This document shows, in pieces, positions 1 to 6,551 of a stretch of DNA of 13,028 nucleotides. Position 1 is the first letter of the stretch, and each line of letters opens with the position of its first letter. The DNA comes from Stenotrophomonas sp. (GTDB taxonomy: Bacteria > Pseudomonadota > Gammaproteobacteria > Xanthomonadales > Xanthomonadaceae). The position numbers were made by a program, and so were the translations under genes. The stretch is taken from positions 1-13,028 of the forward strand of contig DOKO01000119.1 of NCBI GenBank assembly GCA_003510825.1. The letters are read 5' to 3'. The notes beneath the pieces were generated by a model that saw only the letters and a list, made by a program, of their open reading frames with translations, did not search any database and was not told the origin of the DNA.

Positions 1-34
1 TTGCTGCGGGTCGACCGGCTTGCCGTTGCAGCGG
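1..34 (-). repeat. Partial duplicate of the nlpD-like gene 3' end (cut by window edge)
   Basis: Bases 1-34 match 150-183, inside the nlpD-like gene, at 32 of 34 positions; the similarity stops abruptly at 35. Read on the minus strand the copy encodes RCNGKPVDPQQ, against RYNGKPVDPQQ in the gene. The frame has an ATG at 60-58 and is open back to a TAG at 93-91. The repeat may continue beyond the left edge. It could be a vestige of a tandem duplication or the start of a short open frame; I cannot tell which from this window. Confidence 0.75.
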
Positions 35-40
35 GTGAGC

Positions 41-77
41 CGTCGGCGTTTGCGGCCCATGGGCCGCGCCGTCGGCG
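41..77. repeat. 16-bp perfect palindrome flanked by an 8-bp direct repeat
   Basis: Bases 52-67 (GCGGCCCATGGGCCGC) are a perfect inverted repeat. The octamer CGTCGGCG occurs on both sides, at 41-48 and 70-77. It lies in the non-coding DNA downstream of the nlpD-like gene. The function is unknown, and short palindromes are expected by chance in DNA this rich in G and C. Confidence 0.5.
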
Positions 78-80
78 AAC

Positions 81-101
81 GCCCGGCGTGCTACGCCGGG
101 C
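81..101 (-). terminator. Strong hairpin downstream of the nlpD-like gene, possible terminator
   Basis: GCCCGGCG (81-88) pairs perfectly with CGCCGGGC (94-101) around a 5-nt loop, about 30 bases after the stop codon of the minus-strand nlpD-like gene. No T-run follows on either strand, so it is not a canonical intrinsic terminator. It could protect the mRNA 3' end or assist termination. Apart from the edge repeat and the palindrome, the gene-free stretch 1-131 shows nothing else. Confidence 0.35.
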
Positions 102-131
102 CGGGGATCCGCCCAGAAAGCGAATCGACGA

Positions 132-923
132 TCAACGTGCCGGCAGATATTGCTGCGGGTCGACCGGCTTACCGTTGTAGCGGATCTCGAAGTGCAGCAT
201 GTCGCGGTTGGCGCCGGTACGGCCCATCTCGGCGATCTGCTCGCCCGCCTTCACGTTCTGCCCTTCGTTGACCAGGCGCTTGCGGTTGTGGCCATAGGCC
301 GACAACCACTGGTCGCTGTGCTTGATGATGATCAGCTCGCCGTAGCCGACCAGGCCGGCACCGGAATACACCACTACGCCGTTGGCGGTGGCGCGCACGG
401 CAGCACCACTGGTGCCGGCGATGTCCACGCCCTGCTTGGTCGCGTCACCGGCCACGTAACGGCCGACGATCGCGCCATCGGCCGGCCAGCGCCAGTCGAT
501 GTTGCTCTTCACCGGGCCGACCGGGGCCGTCGCCACCGGCGCAGGCGCCGGGGTGGTCGTGCCTGCACTGCCGCGCGGCGGGGTCACCACCGTGGTCGGC
601 GCGCGGCCGCCGGTGGCACCGGCCGGGTACAGGCGGATGACCTGGCCCGGATAGATCTGCGACGGGTTGTCCAGGCGGTTCCAGGCGATCAGGTCGGCCG
701 GAGTGATGTCGTGGATGCGGGCCAGCGCATAGATCGTGTCGCCCTTGCGCACGACCACGGTCTGCCCGGGCTTGGGTACCGAGGCCTTCGGCGTGCTGAC
801 AGTGCTGCCGCCGCTGCTGCCGCCGGGGCGGACGACGGTGGCGGTGCCACAGGCGGCCAGGGTGGATACCAGCAACGCCAGCGCGCCGATGCGCACTCCC
901 TTGCTCAGACGATCTGCACTCAT
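132..923 (-). CDS. nlpD: NlpD-like lipoprotein with LysM and degenerate LytM (M23) domains
   Basis: The predicted protein has 263 residues. It opens with a lipoprotein signal ending in the lipobox LAAC (Cys25), then a low-complexity Ser/Gly/Pro linker. A LysM peptidoglycan-binding domain spans about 56-99, a second Ala/Pro/Thr linker about 103-137, and an M23/LytM fold about 145-257. Catalytic M23 enzymes carry HxxxD and HxH zinc motifs. Here the first His is Lys163 (KQGVD) and the first His of HxH is Met242 (MLHFEIR), so hydrolase activity is unlikely. That matches NlpD/EnvC-type proteins, which activate amidases for septal peptidoglycan splitting. I chose the ATG at 923 because it overlaps the stop of the upstream yqaA-like gene (ATGA); a longer start at 941 exists. 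The position after surE-pcm is the usual one for nlpD. In many gammaproteobacteria rpoS follows, which here would lie outside the window. Confidence 0.85.
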   Translation of the reverse strand: MSADRLSKGVRIGALALLVSTLAACGTATVVRPGGSSGGSTVSTPKASVPKPGQTVVVRKGDTIYALARIHDITPADLIAWNRLDNPSQIYPGQVIRLYPAGATGGRAPTTVVTPPRGSAGTTTPAPAPVATAPVGPVKSNIDWRWPADGAIVGRYVAGDATKQGVDIAGTSGAAVRATANGVVVYSGAGLVGYGELIIIKHSDQWLSAYGHNRKRLVNEGQNVKAGEQIAEMGRTGANRDMLHFEIRYNGKPVDPQQYLPAR

Positions 924-1534
924 GCGAACTTCGACCTCCATACAAGCCAGGCAACCAGCCCCACCACCAACGCGGTGGCGATCCAGCCCAGCGGTTCAAT
1001 CCAGCGACGCAGCGCCGCTTCGGCACGCGCACCACCGATGCGGATGACCGCAGCCAGCACGTACACGCGCTTGCCGCGGCCGATCAACATGCTCAGCAGG
1101 TACTGTGGCATCGGCACGCCGACGATACCCGAAGCCCACGTGAAGACCTTCATCGGGATGGGCATGAAGCCGCCCAGTACCAGGAAGGTGAACACCGCCC
1201 ACGGCGACTCGGCCATCTTGGCCTGCACCGTGGCGATGCCCTGCTCGATGGCCGGCAGCATGCCCAGCGCCTCGAACAGCGGCTTGATCGCTTCGAACGC
1301 GAAATGACCCAGCGCGTAGCCGACCACCGCACCGACCATGGAGCCGGCCAGGCTGAGCGTGGCGAACCACCAGCCGCGCTTGGGCTGGGCCACGCACATC
1401 GGCGCCAGCATCACTTCCGGCATGACCGGGAAGATGATGGCTTCGAAGAAACTCAGTACCGTCAGGTAGGTCGGCGCGCGTTCGTGCGCGGCCCACTTCA
1501 TCGCCCGCTCGTACAGCGGCCCGAAAATCTTCAT
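920..1534 (-). CDS. YqaA-family (VTT/DedA-like) inner-membrane protein
   Basis: The protein has 204 residues and several hydrophobic segments, roughly at 22-46, 56-78, 112-127 and 183-199. Features typical of YqaA/VTT-domain proteins are the early SFFEAIIFPVMPE stretch (28-40), a glycine-rich GGFMPIPMKVFTWASG (121-136) followed by GRGKRVY (152-158), and a C-terminal membrane anchor. The wider family includes DedA proteins tied to membrane homeostasis and lipid-carrier recycling; the substrate of this member is unknown. The ATG at 1534 gives a normal N-terminus and has AGG and GGAG upstream on the minus strand. The open frame extends to 1720, but that part overlaps pcm and resembles nothing. 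The gene sits 19 bases after pcm, and its TGA overlaps the nlpD ATG, so the two are probably translationally coupled. Confidence 0.85.
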   Translation of the reverse strand: MKIFGPLYERAMKWAAHERAPTYLTVLSFFEAIIFPVMPEVMLAPMCVAQPKRGWWFATLSLAGSMVGAVVGYALGHFAFEAIKPLFEALGMLPAIEQGIATVQAKMAESPWAVFTFLVLGGFMPIPMKVFTWASGIVGVPMPQYLLSMLIGRGKRVYVLAAVIRIGGARAEAALRRWIEPLGWIATALVVGLVAWLVWRSKFA

Positions 1535-1553
1535 GCAACCCTGCTCCGTGGAT

Positions 1554-2231
1554 TCAATCGAGCATGCCAGACAGCAACGGCACGAACGTGACCGGTGCCA
1601 GCACGCGTTGTTCGATGCTGCCGTCTTCCCTGCGGTCCAGCTGCACCAGCGACTGCCCGCCCGGGCCACCGACCGGCGCCACCAGGCGCCCGCCGACCGC
1701 CAGCTGCTCGACCAGGGCATCGACCAGGGCCGGTGCCGCGGCAGTCACCACCACCGCATCGAAGGGACCGTGTTCAGCCCAGCCGACCCGGCCGTCGTCG
1801 TGCTTGGTGCGGATGTTCATGCCCAGCGCGCGGAAGCGTTTGCGCGCCTGGCGCAGCAGATCGCCGATGCGCTCGACGGTGTAGACCTCCAGGCCCACGG
1901 CGCCGAGCACGGCGGCCTGGTAGCCCGATCCGGTGCCCACTTCCAGCACCTTCGTCGGCGCGACCTGCAGCACCGCTTCGGTCATCCGCGCCACCACCCA
2001 GGGTTGGGAGATGGTCTGGCCATGGCCGATCGGCAGTGCGGTGTCCTCGTAGGCGCGCGAGGCCAGGGCCTCGTCGATGAACAGATGGCGCGGCACCACC
2101 CGGATCGCGTTCAGCGTGGACTCGTCGACGATGCCGGCTTCGCGCAGGCGGTCGACCAGGCGGTCGCGCACACGCTGCGAAGTCATGCCGATGCCGACGG
2201 CTTCCGGTTGCAAGCGCAGGCGCGGGCTCAT
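1554..2231 (-). CDS. pcm: Protein-L-isoaspartate O-methyltransferase
   Basis: The product has 225 residues. It uses S-adenosylmethionine to methylate L-isoaspartyl residues in aged proteins and so starts their repair in the cytoplasm. Visible PCMT signatures are VPRHLFI (46-52), ALPIGHGQTISQPW (66-79) and the SAM-binding motif I VLEVGTGSGYQ (95-105). DGRVGWAEHGPFDAVVVTAA then carries the later methyltransferase motifs, and GGRLVAPVGG the C-terminal one. The ATG at 2231 overlaps the surE stop codon (ATGA), which fixes the start; an internal ATG at residue 16 is the only close alternative. The surE-pcm pair is a widely conserved stationary-phase survival operon. Confidence 0.97.
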   Translation of the reverse strand: MSPRLRLQPEAVGIGMTSQRVRDRLVDRLREAGIVDESTLNAIRVVPRHLFIDEALASRAYEDTALPIGHGQTISQPWVVARMTEAVLQVAPTKVLEVGTGSGYQAAVLGAVGLEVYTVERIGDLLRQARKRFRALGMNIRTKHDDGRVGWAEHGPFDAVVVTAAAPALVDALVEQLAVGGRLVAPVGGPGGQSLVQLDRREDGSIEQRVLAPVTFVPLLSGMLD

Positions 2232-3007
2232 GCCGGCTGGCCCAGCGCGGCGCTGAGGCCGCCGACCCAGCTGGCCACCTTCTCCAGTGCCTGGTAGCGG
2301 GTCAGGTCCACCTGGATGGGGGTGATCGAGATATGGCCGGTGCGCACCGCATGGAAATCGGTGCCGGGGCCGGAATCCTGCTCGCGGCCGGCCGGGCCGA
2401 TCCAGTACACCTCGTTGCCGCGCGGATCCTTCTGCGCGATGCAGCCTTCGGCGCGATGGCGGTTGCCCAGGCGGGTCACTTCGAAGCCCTTGACCTCATT
2501 CCACGGCAGGTCGGGCACGTTGACGTTGAGGATGGTGTCGGCCGGCAGCGGATCGGCCTTCAGCCGGGCGACGATCTCCACGGCGGCACGCGCGGCGGTC
2601 TCGAAGTGCTTCGGGTCGTGGTTTCGGGTGACCAGCGACACGGCCACGGCCGGCAGGCCGAGGAAGCGACCTTCCATCGCCGCCGAGACGGTGCCCGAAT
2701 AGATGACGTCGTCGCCAAGGTTGGCGGCGTTGTTGATGCCGGAAACGACAATGTCGGGCTCGAACTCGAGCAGGCCGGTCAGCGCCAGGTGCACGCAGTC
2801 GGTCGGGGTGCCGGCCACCGAGACGGTGTAGTGGTCGATGCGCTTGAGCCGGATCGGCAGGTCCAGCGTCAACGAATTGCTGGCACCGGAACGATCGCGG
2901 TCGGGTGCGACCACCGTCACTTCATGGCCGGCCTCGCGCAGCACGGCGGCAAGCATCCGGATGCCTGCGGCGTCGACGCCATCATCGTTACTGACCAGGA
3001 TGCGCAT
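2228..3007 (-). CDS. surE: 5'/3'-nucleotidase SurE
   Basis: The protein has 259 residues, about the family's usual length. SurE is a metal-dependent phosphatase of nucleoside 5'- and 3'-monophosphates, with exopolyphosphatase activity in some species, linked to stationary-phase survival. The N-terminus MRILVSNDDGVDAAGI holds the Asp-Asp metal ligands (8-9). APDRDRSGASNSLT (34-47) holds the conserved Ser-Gly-Ala-Ser loop. GTPTDCVHLAL and VSGINNAANLGDDVIYSGTVSAA hold the Asn and active-site loop. The frame stays open upstream to 3337, but homology begins at the ATG at 3007. No strong ribosome-binding site precedes it and I could not assign a clear promoter in 3008-3200. It is the first gene of surE-pcm-yqaA-nlpD. 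Confidence 0.96.
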   Translation of the reverse strand: MRILVSNDDGVDAAGIRMLAAVLREAGHEVTVVAPDRDRSGASNSLTLDLPIRLKRIDHYTVSVAGTPTDCVHLALTGLLEFEPDIVVSGINNAANLGDDVIYSGTVSAAMEGRFLGLPAVAVSLVTRNHDPKHFETAARAAVEIVARLKADPLPADTILNVNVPDLPWNEVKGFEVTRLGNRHRAEGCIAQKDPRGNEVYWIGPAGREQDSGPGTDFHAVRTGHISITPIQVDLTRYQALEKVASWVGGLSAALGQPA

Positions 3008-3216
3008 CTTCGATTTAACCGCTTGATTTTCCAAGAATTCGATTCCGTCACCTTGTCGCGTGGGCGGGACCGGCCGCGCCCCTGTCGGGAACCGGCGATC
3101 GCGCAAGTGCGTCGGGTATTGTGCCGCAAGCGGGCCGCCGGTCCTACCCTGCCAGTGGTGATGCGCGTCATCGAATCGACATAGGCAGACCCGCGCGGGC
3201 GGTTTACCCTGTGCGG

Positions 3217-3756
3217 ATGTCGCACCCTGAAGATGAAGATCCGGCCGCCCTGTTCCGCTCGGCCATCGGCGAAGTGAAGCCGCTGCGCAAGGAGGTCGAG
3301 CCGGCACCGTCCGCGCCGAAACCGAAGCCGCGCGCACGTATGGCCGAACGCGACGAAGCCGAGGCCGCGGGCGAGTTCGCCCGCCTGCTGCGCGACAGCA
3401 GCCCGCTGGAAGCCGGCGACACTGCCAGCTACCGCCGCGACAACCTGCCGCCGCGGATGTTCCAGCGCCTGAAGCGCGGCCAGTATTCCGTCCAGGACGA
3501 GCTGGACCTGCACGGCGCCACGGCCGCGCAGGCCGAAGTGCTGCTGCGCCAGTTCCTGCTGGAAGCGCACGCGCACGAGTACGGCTGCGTGCGCATCATC
3601 CACGGCAAGGGCCTGCAGTCCGATGGCGGCGCGCCGGTGTTGAAGAACCTGGTCGACCGCCTGCTGCGGCTGCGCAATGACGTGCTCGCGTTCCACTCGG
3701 CACCGACCGGCCAGGGCGGCACCGGTGCGGTGCTGGTGCTGCTGGCGCGGCGCTGA
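3217..3756 (+). CDS. Smr-domain protein (MutS2 C-terminal-like, putative nuclease)
   Basis: The protein has 179 residues. The first 90 are charged and Ala/Pro-rich and probably partly disordered. The C-terminal half is a complete Smr domain: LDLHG (96-100), an amphipathic helix, VRIIHGKG (125-132) and the terminal GGTGAVLVLL (167-176). Stand-alone Smr proteins such as YdaL/SmrA and SmrB of enterobacteria have DNA- or RNA-nicking activity; SmrB acts on mRNA at collided ribosomes. I cannot say which role applies here. I chose the ATG at 3217; the frame also permits GTG starts at 3121 and 3211, and no start has a good Shine-Dalgarno sequence. The gene is divergent from surE and convergent with truD. 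Confidence 0.85.
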   Translation: MSHPEDEDPAALFRSAIGEVKPLRKEVEPAPSAPKPKPRARMAERDEAEAAGEFARLLRDSSPLEAGDTASYRRDNLPPRMFQRLKRGQYSVQDELDLHGATAAQAEVLLRQFLLEAHAHEYGCVRIIHGKGLQSDGGAPVLKNLVDRLLRLRNDVLAFHSAPTGQGGTGAVLVLLARR

Positions 3757-3762
3757 TCGCCT

Positions 3763-3921
3763 CATCCACGCATGGCGTGGATCTACGACCCGGCAGCCCT
3801 CATCCACGCATGGCGTGGGTCTACGATTCCTCGCGACATCTCTCATCCACGCATGGCGTGGATCTACCACCCACCGCGCGGATCCATGCGATGCCGCAGT
3901 AGATCCACGCCATGCGTAGAT
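3763..3921. repeat. Cluster of four GTAG-headed short palindromes (SMAG/REP type)
   Basis: Four copies of a roughly 24-bp stem-loop with the consensus head GTAGATCCACGCCATGCG lie between smr and truD. Three are on the minus strand (3763-3786, 3801-3824, 3844-3867) and one, slightly degenerate, on the plus strand (3899-3921). Copy two has one change in the stem, GGGT for GGAT. Each copy folds by itself (ATCCACGC with GCGTGGAT). The third and fourth face each other with their GTAG ends inward, so together they can form a longer hairpin. This matches the REP-like GTAG palindromes known to be abundant in Stenotrophomonas maltophilia, which mobilise through RAYT transposases acting in trans. None is encoded here. 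Placed at the 3' ends of two convergent genes, they probably also limit readthrough or stabilise mRNA ends. Confidence 0.9.
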
Positions 3922-3941
3922 ACCCCAACGCCGTCGGGCGA

Positions 3942-4973
3942 TCAGGCCTGCGCGGCGTCTTCGACCGGGCCGAGTTCGTGCAGCACGGCCGTGGCGTAGC
4001 AGCCCGGCGGCAGGGCGAACGACAGCTCCAGCACGTCAGCCGCAAGCCACTGGTGCTGCAGCAGGGCCGGACGCAGGCGCAGCGCGCGGCGCTCCTGCTT
4101 CAGGCGCGCGCCTTCCAGGCCGGTACGCAGCGCCTGCGATTCCTCATCGTCCAGCGCGGCCAGTTCCAGCGCGCGGGCGGCGTCGGTGCTGCGCAGCTCG
4201 CCCTCGCCCCACAGCGGCGCGCTGGGGTGGATGTCGAAGCGGGCCAGGCGCTCGGCCAGCACATCGGTGTACGGCTCGGGGCCGAACACGCTGCGGCTGC
4301 CATCAAGCATCCACACCTCGCCGTCCAGCGGCTGGTCCCAGCTGCCCTGCTCCACGCGCGCGGCCAGCACGCGATTGAACAGCGCCGAGCGCGCGGCCGA
4401 CAGCAGCAGCGAACGCTGGTCCTGGCGCATGCGGCGGCCACCGAACATCGCCAGCGCCGCCGGCACGTTGCCACCGTCGCGACCGAAACGCTGCTCACCG
4501 AACCAGTTCGGCAGGCCGCGCGTGGCGATCTGCTGCAGGCGTTCATCGATGGCCGCGGCATCGCCCTGCACATCGCGCAGCACCAGCTTGAAGCGGTTGC
4601 CGGCCAGCGCACCGCGCTGCAGCTTGCGGTTGTGCCAGGTGGCCTCGAGCACTTCGATCTCGTCACTGGCCAGCGTGGCCAGGTCCGGGGCGATGCGCTT
4701 GGGCAGGTGCACGCTGAAACGCTGGGTGGTAACCGCGTTGCGGTCCTTCATGCCGGCGTAGCTGACGCCCATTTCCGGCAGGCCGGCCCACTTCGCCAGC
4801 ACCTTGGCCACGTGCACCGTGTTGGCGCCGCGCTTGCGGATGTGCAGCAGCAGGTGCTCGCCTTCACCGGTGGCTTCGAAGGCCGGCAGTTCGTCGACCT
4901 GGAAATCCTCCGGCGTGGTGCGGATGCGCGCGCTCAGCAGCGGCGCGCCAAAGGCCAGCGGCAACGGAATCAT
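3942..4973 (-). CDS. truD: tRNA pseudouridine(13) synthase TruD
   Basis: The protein has 343 residues, close to the 349 of the E. coli enzyme, and isomerises uridine 13 of tRNA(Glu) to pseudouridine. The N-terminus has the TruD pattern: RTTPEDFQVDELP (18-30), GEGEHLLLHIRKRGANT (36-52) and the catalytic loop YAGMKDRNAVTTQ (72-84) with the nucleophilic Asp at 77. Further conserved stretches are GNRFKLVLRDV, GLPNWFGEQRFGRDGGN and the C-terminal LSFALPPGCYATAVLHEL. The ATG at 4973 overlaps the ispF stop (ATGA); the upstream extension of the frame lies within ispF and is not used. It is the last gene of its run and converges with smr across the GTAG palindromes. Confidence 0.96.
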   Translation of the reverse strand: MIPLPLAFGAPLLSARIRTTPEDFQVDELPAFEATGEGEHLLLHIRKRGANTVHVAKVLAKWAGLPEMGVSYAGMKDRNAVTTQRFSVHLPKRIAPDLATLASDEIEVLEATWHNRKLQRGALAGNRFKLVLRDVQGDAAAIDERLQQIATRGLPNWFGEQRFGRDGGNVPAALAMFGGRRMRQDQRSLLLSAARSALFNRVLAARVEQGSWDQPLDGEVWMLDGSRSVFGPEPYTDVLAERLARFDIHPSAPLWGEGELRSTDAARALELAALDDEESQALRTGLEGARLKQERRALRLRPALLQHQWLAADVLELSFALPPGCYATAVLHELGPVEDAAQA

Positions 4974-5467
4974 GCCGCCACCAGCAGGACCACGGCCTGC
5001 GCGGCGATGCCCTCGCCACGGCCGGTGAAGCCGAGCTTCTCCGAGGTGGTGGCCTTGACGCTGACCGCGTCCAGCGGCAGCTGCAGCAGGCCGCCGATGC
5101 GTTCGCGCATGGCCAGCGCATGCGGGCCGACCTTGGGCCGCTCGCAGATGACGGTGATGTCGGTGTTGCCGACGCGCCAGCCGCGTTCGCGCAGCAGGCT
5201 GTCGCAATGGCGGACGAAATCACTGCTGTCGGCGCCCTTCCAGCGGTCGTCGCTGGGCGGGAAGTGCTGGCCGATGTCGCCCAGCGCGATGGCGCCGAGC
5301 ATGGCATCGCACAGCGCGTGCAGGATGACGTCGCCATCGCTGTGGGCCAGCACGCCGCAGCTGTGCGCCACGCGGATGCCGCCGAGCATGATGTGGTCGC
5401 CTTCACCGAAGGCATGGACGTCGTAGCCCTGGCCGATACGGACGGGCGGGAACGGAGCGGTGCTCAT
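4970..5467 (-). CDS. ispF: 2-C-methyl-D-erythritol 2,4-cyclodiphosphate synthase
   Basis: The protein has 165 residues, about the usual 160. It converts CDP-methylerythritol 2-phosphate to the 2,4-cyclodiphosphate with loss of CMP, in the MEP isoprenoid pathway, and normally works as a trimer. Conserved elements are RIGQGYDVHAF with the zinc ligands Asp and His, HSDGDVILHALCDAMLGAIALGDIGQHF, SSDFVRHC, and C-terminal VKATTSEKLGFTGRGEGIAAQA. I chose the ATG at 5467 because the first conserved block begins ten codons later and an AAGGG lies about nine bases upstream; the open frame continues uselessly to 5647 inside ispD. The gap to ispD is 34 bases. Its TGA overlaps the truD ATG. Confidence 0.97.
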   Translation of the reverse strand: MSTAPFPPVRIGQGYDVHAFGEGDHIMLGGIRVAHSCGVLAHSDGDVILHALCDAMLGAIALGDIGQHFPPSDDRWKGADSSDFVRHCDSLLRERGWRVGNTDITVICERPKVGPHALAMRERIGGLLQLPLDAVSVKATTSEKLGFTGRGEGIAAQAVVLLVAA

Positions 5468-5501
5468 GGATGCAACCCTTGCAGCAGGGCCGCGCGGGCG
5501 A

Positions 5502-6200
5502 TCAGCCGGCGCGGCGGGAAAGTACGAATTCGAAACGGTCGAGGTCGGCCGGCGTGGTGACCTTGAAATTGTCCTCGCTGCCTTCCACCAGCAGCGGACG
5601 TTGGCCCTGGCGCTCCATGGCCATGGCATCGTCGGTGACGTCGACACCGCTGGCGGCCGCAGCGGCCAGCGCGCGGACGAGCTGGTGGCGACGGAACAAC
5701 TGCGGCGTCAGCGCGCGCCACAGGCGCTCACGCGGTTCGGTGCCATCAATGCCGCCATCGTCGCCGGCACGCTTGAGGGTGTCGCGCACGGGCGCGGCAA
5801 GGATCGCACCGACCGGGTCAGCACGCCCCACTTCCAGCAGGCGACCAAGATCAGCCAAGGACAGGTTGGGCCGCGCGGCATCGTGCACCAGCACGAACTC
5901 ATCGGCACGCACGCTATCCGGCAGGGCCTGCAGACCGGCCAGCACCGAGGCGGCGCGGGTCGCACCACCGATGCAGGTCAGCACCGGCTTGCCGGACCAC
6001 TCGGTCCAGCCCGGCCAATCCGCATCGTCCTCGCCGATGACCACCATCGCCCCGGCCACCGCCGGGTGTGCCAGCAGCGCATCCAGGGTGTGGGCAAGCA
6101 GGATCTGCCCGCCCGCCTGCAGGTACTGCTTGGGCAGCGGCGCGCCGAAACGGGTGCCGCGCCCGGCAGCCGGGACGACCGCCCAGATGGCCGCGCTCAT
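5502..6200 (-). CDS. ispD: 2-C-methyl-D-erythritol 4-phosphate cytidylyltransferase
   Basis: The protein has 232 residues, the standard length. It joins CTP and methylerythritol 4-phosphate to form CDP-methylerythritol, two steps before the IspF reaction. The N-terminal nucleotide-binding motif is WAVVPAAGRGTRFGAPLPKQYL, with its Gly-rich loop and Lys. VLVHDAARPNLS holds the substrate-binding signature, VTDDAMAMERQG the conserved Thr-Asp-Asp, and GSEDNFKVTTPADL the C-terminal family block. The ATG at 6200 overlaps the ftsB stop (ATGA), so translation is likely coupled to ftsB. The ftsB-ispD-ispF-truD order is the common gammaproteobacterial one. Confidence 0.97.
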   Translation of the reverse strand: MSAAIWAVVPAAGRGTRFGAPLPKQYLQAGGQILLAHTLDALLAHPAVAGAMVVIGEDDADWPGWTEWSGKPVLTCIGGATRAASVLAGLQALPDSVRADEFVLVHDAARPNLSLADLGRLLEVGRADPVGAILAAPVRDTLKRAGDDGGIDGTEPRERLWRALTPQLFRRHQLVRALAAAAASGVDVTDDAMAMERQGQRPLLVEGSEDNFKVTTPADLDRFEFVLSRRAG

Positions 6201-6547
6201 GGCACGTCCGCCGGGTGGTCGCCGACCTGCGCGGCAACCGGTGCAGCCTGCGCCGGGCGAACCGGCGCATCCTCCACCACGCGGTAGAACTTCTCGCCGG
6301 GCTTGATCATGCCCAGCTCGCTGCGCGCGCGTTCTTCGATGGCAGCCTGGCCTTCCTTGAGGTCCTTCACTTCAGCAGCCAGCGCATCGTTGCGCTGCTG
6401 CAGACCTTCATTGTCCCGTTCCTGGTTGGCGACCTGGGCTTCGAGCATCATCACTTCACCCGAATTGCCCGGGCCGAACCAGAAACGGTACTGCAGCCAT
6501 GCCAGCAGCAGGGCCAGCAGCAACAGCAGCCAGCGCCAGTCGCGCAT
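6197..6547 (-). CDS. ftsB: Cell division protein FtsB
   Basis: The protein has 116 residues. It is a bitopic inner-membrane protein with a short cytoplasmic N-terminus (MRDWRW), one membrane span at about 5-21, and a periplasmic coiled coil at about 33-75 (LEAQVANQERDNEGLQQRND). The conserved ARSELGMIKPGEKFYRVVE block then follows. FtsB works with FtsL and FtsQ to activate septal peptidoglycan synthesis by FtsWI. The tail of about 20 residues, rich in Pro and Ala, is a little longer than in E. coli FtsB (103 residues). The gene starts four bases after the eno stop and overlaps ispD by four, so it is transcribed with eno unless an internal promoter exists. Confidence 0.95.
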   Translation of the reverse strand: MRDWRWLLLLLALLLAWLQYRFWFGPGNSGEVMMLEAQVANQERDNEGLQQRNDALAAEVKDLKEGQAAIEERARSELGMIKPGEKFYRVVEDAPVRPAQAAPVAAQVGDHPADVP

Positions 6548-6551
6548 GGGC

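Noticed and set aside
3008..3200. surE promoter near CACAAT/ACAATA on the minus strand (around 3117-3123)
   Set aside because: No acceptable -35 at 16-18 bases; the match is too weak to list.
2917..3870. 317-codon minus-strand frame across smr and the palindromes, with a repeated VDPRHAWM-like motif
   Set aside because: The repeated peptide is only the translation of the GTAG palindromes; the rest is antisense to the Smr-domain gene.
3763..3921. CRISPR array
   Set aside because: The repeats are palindromic, in mixed orientation, with short uneven spacers and no cas genes; they fit GTAG/REP elements.
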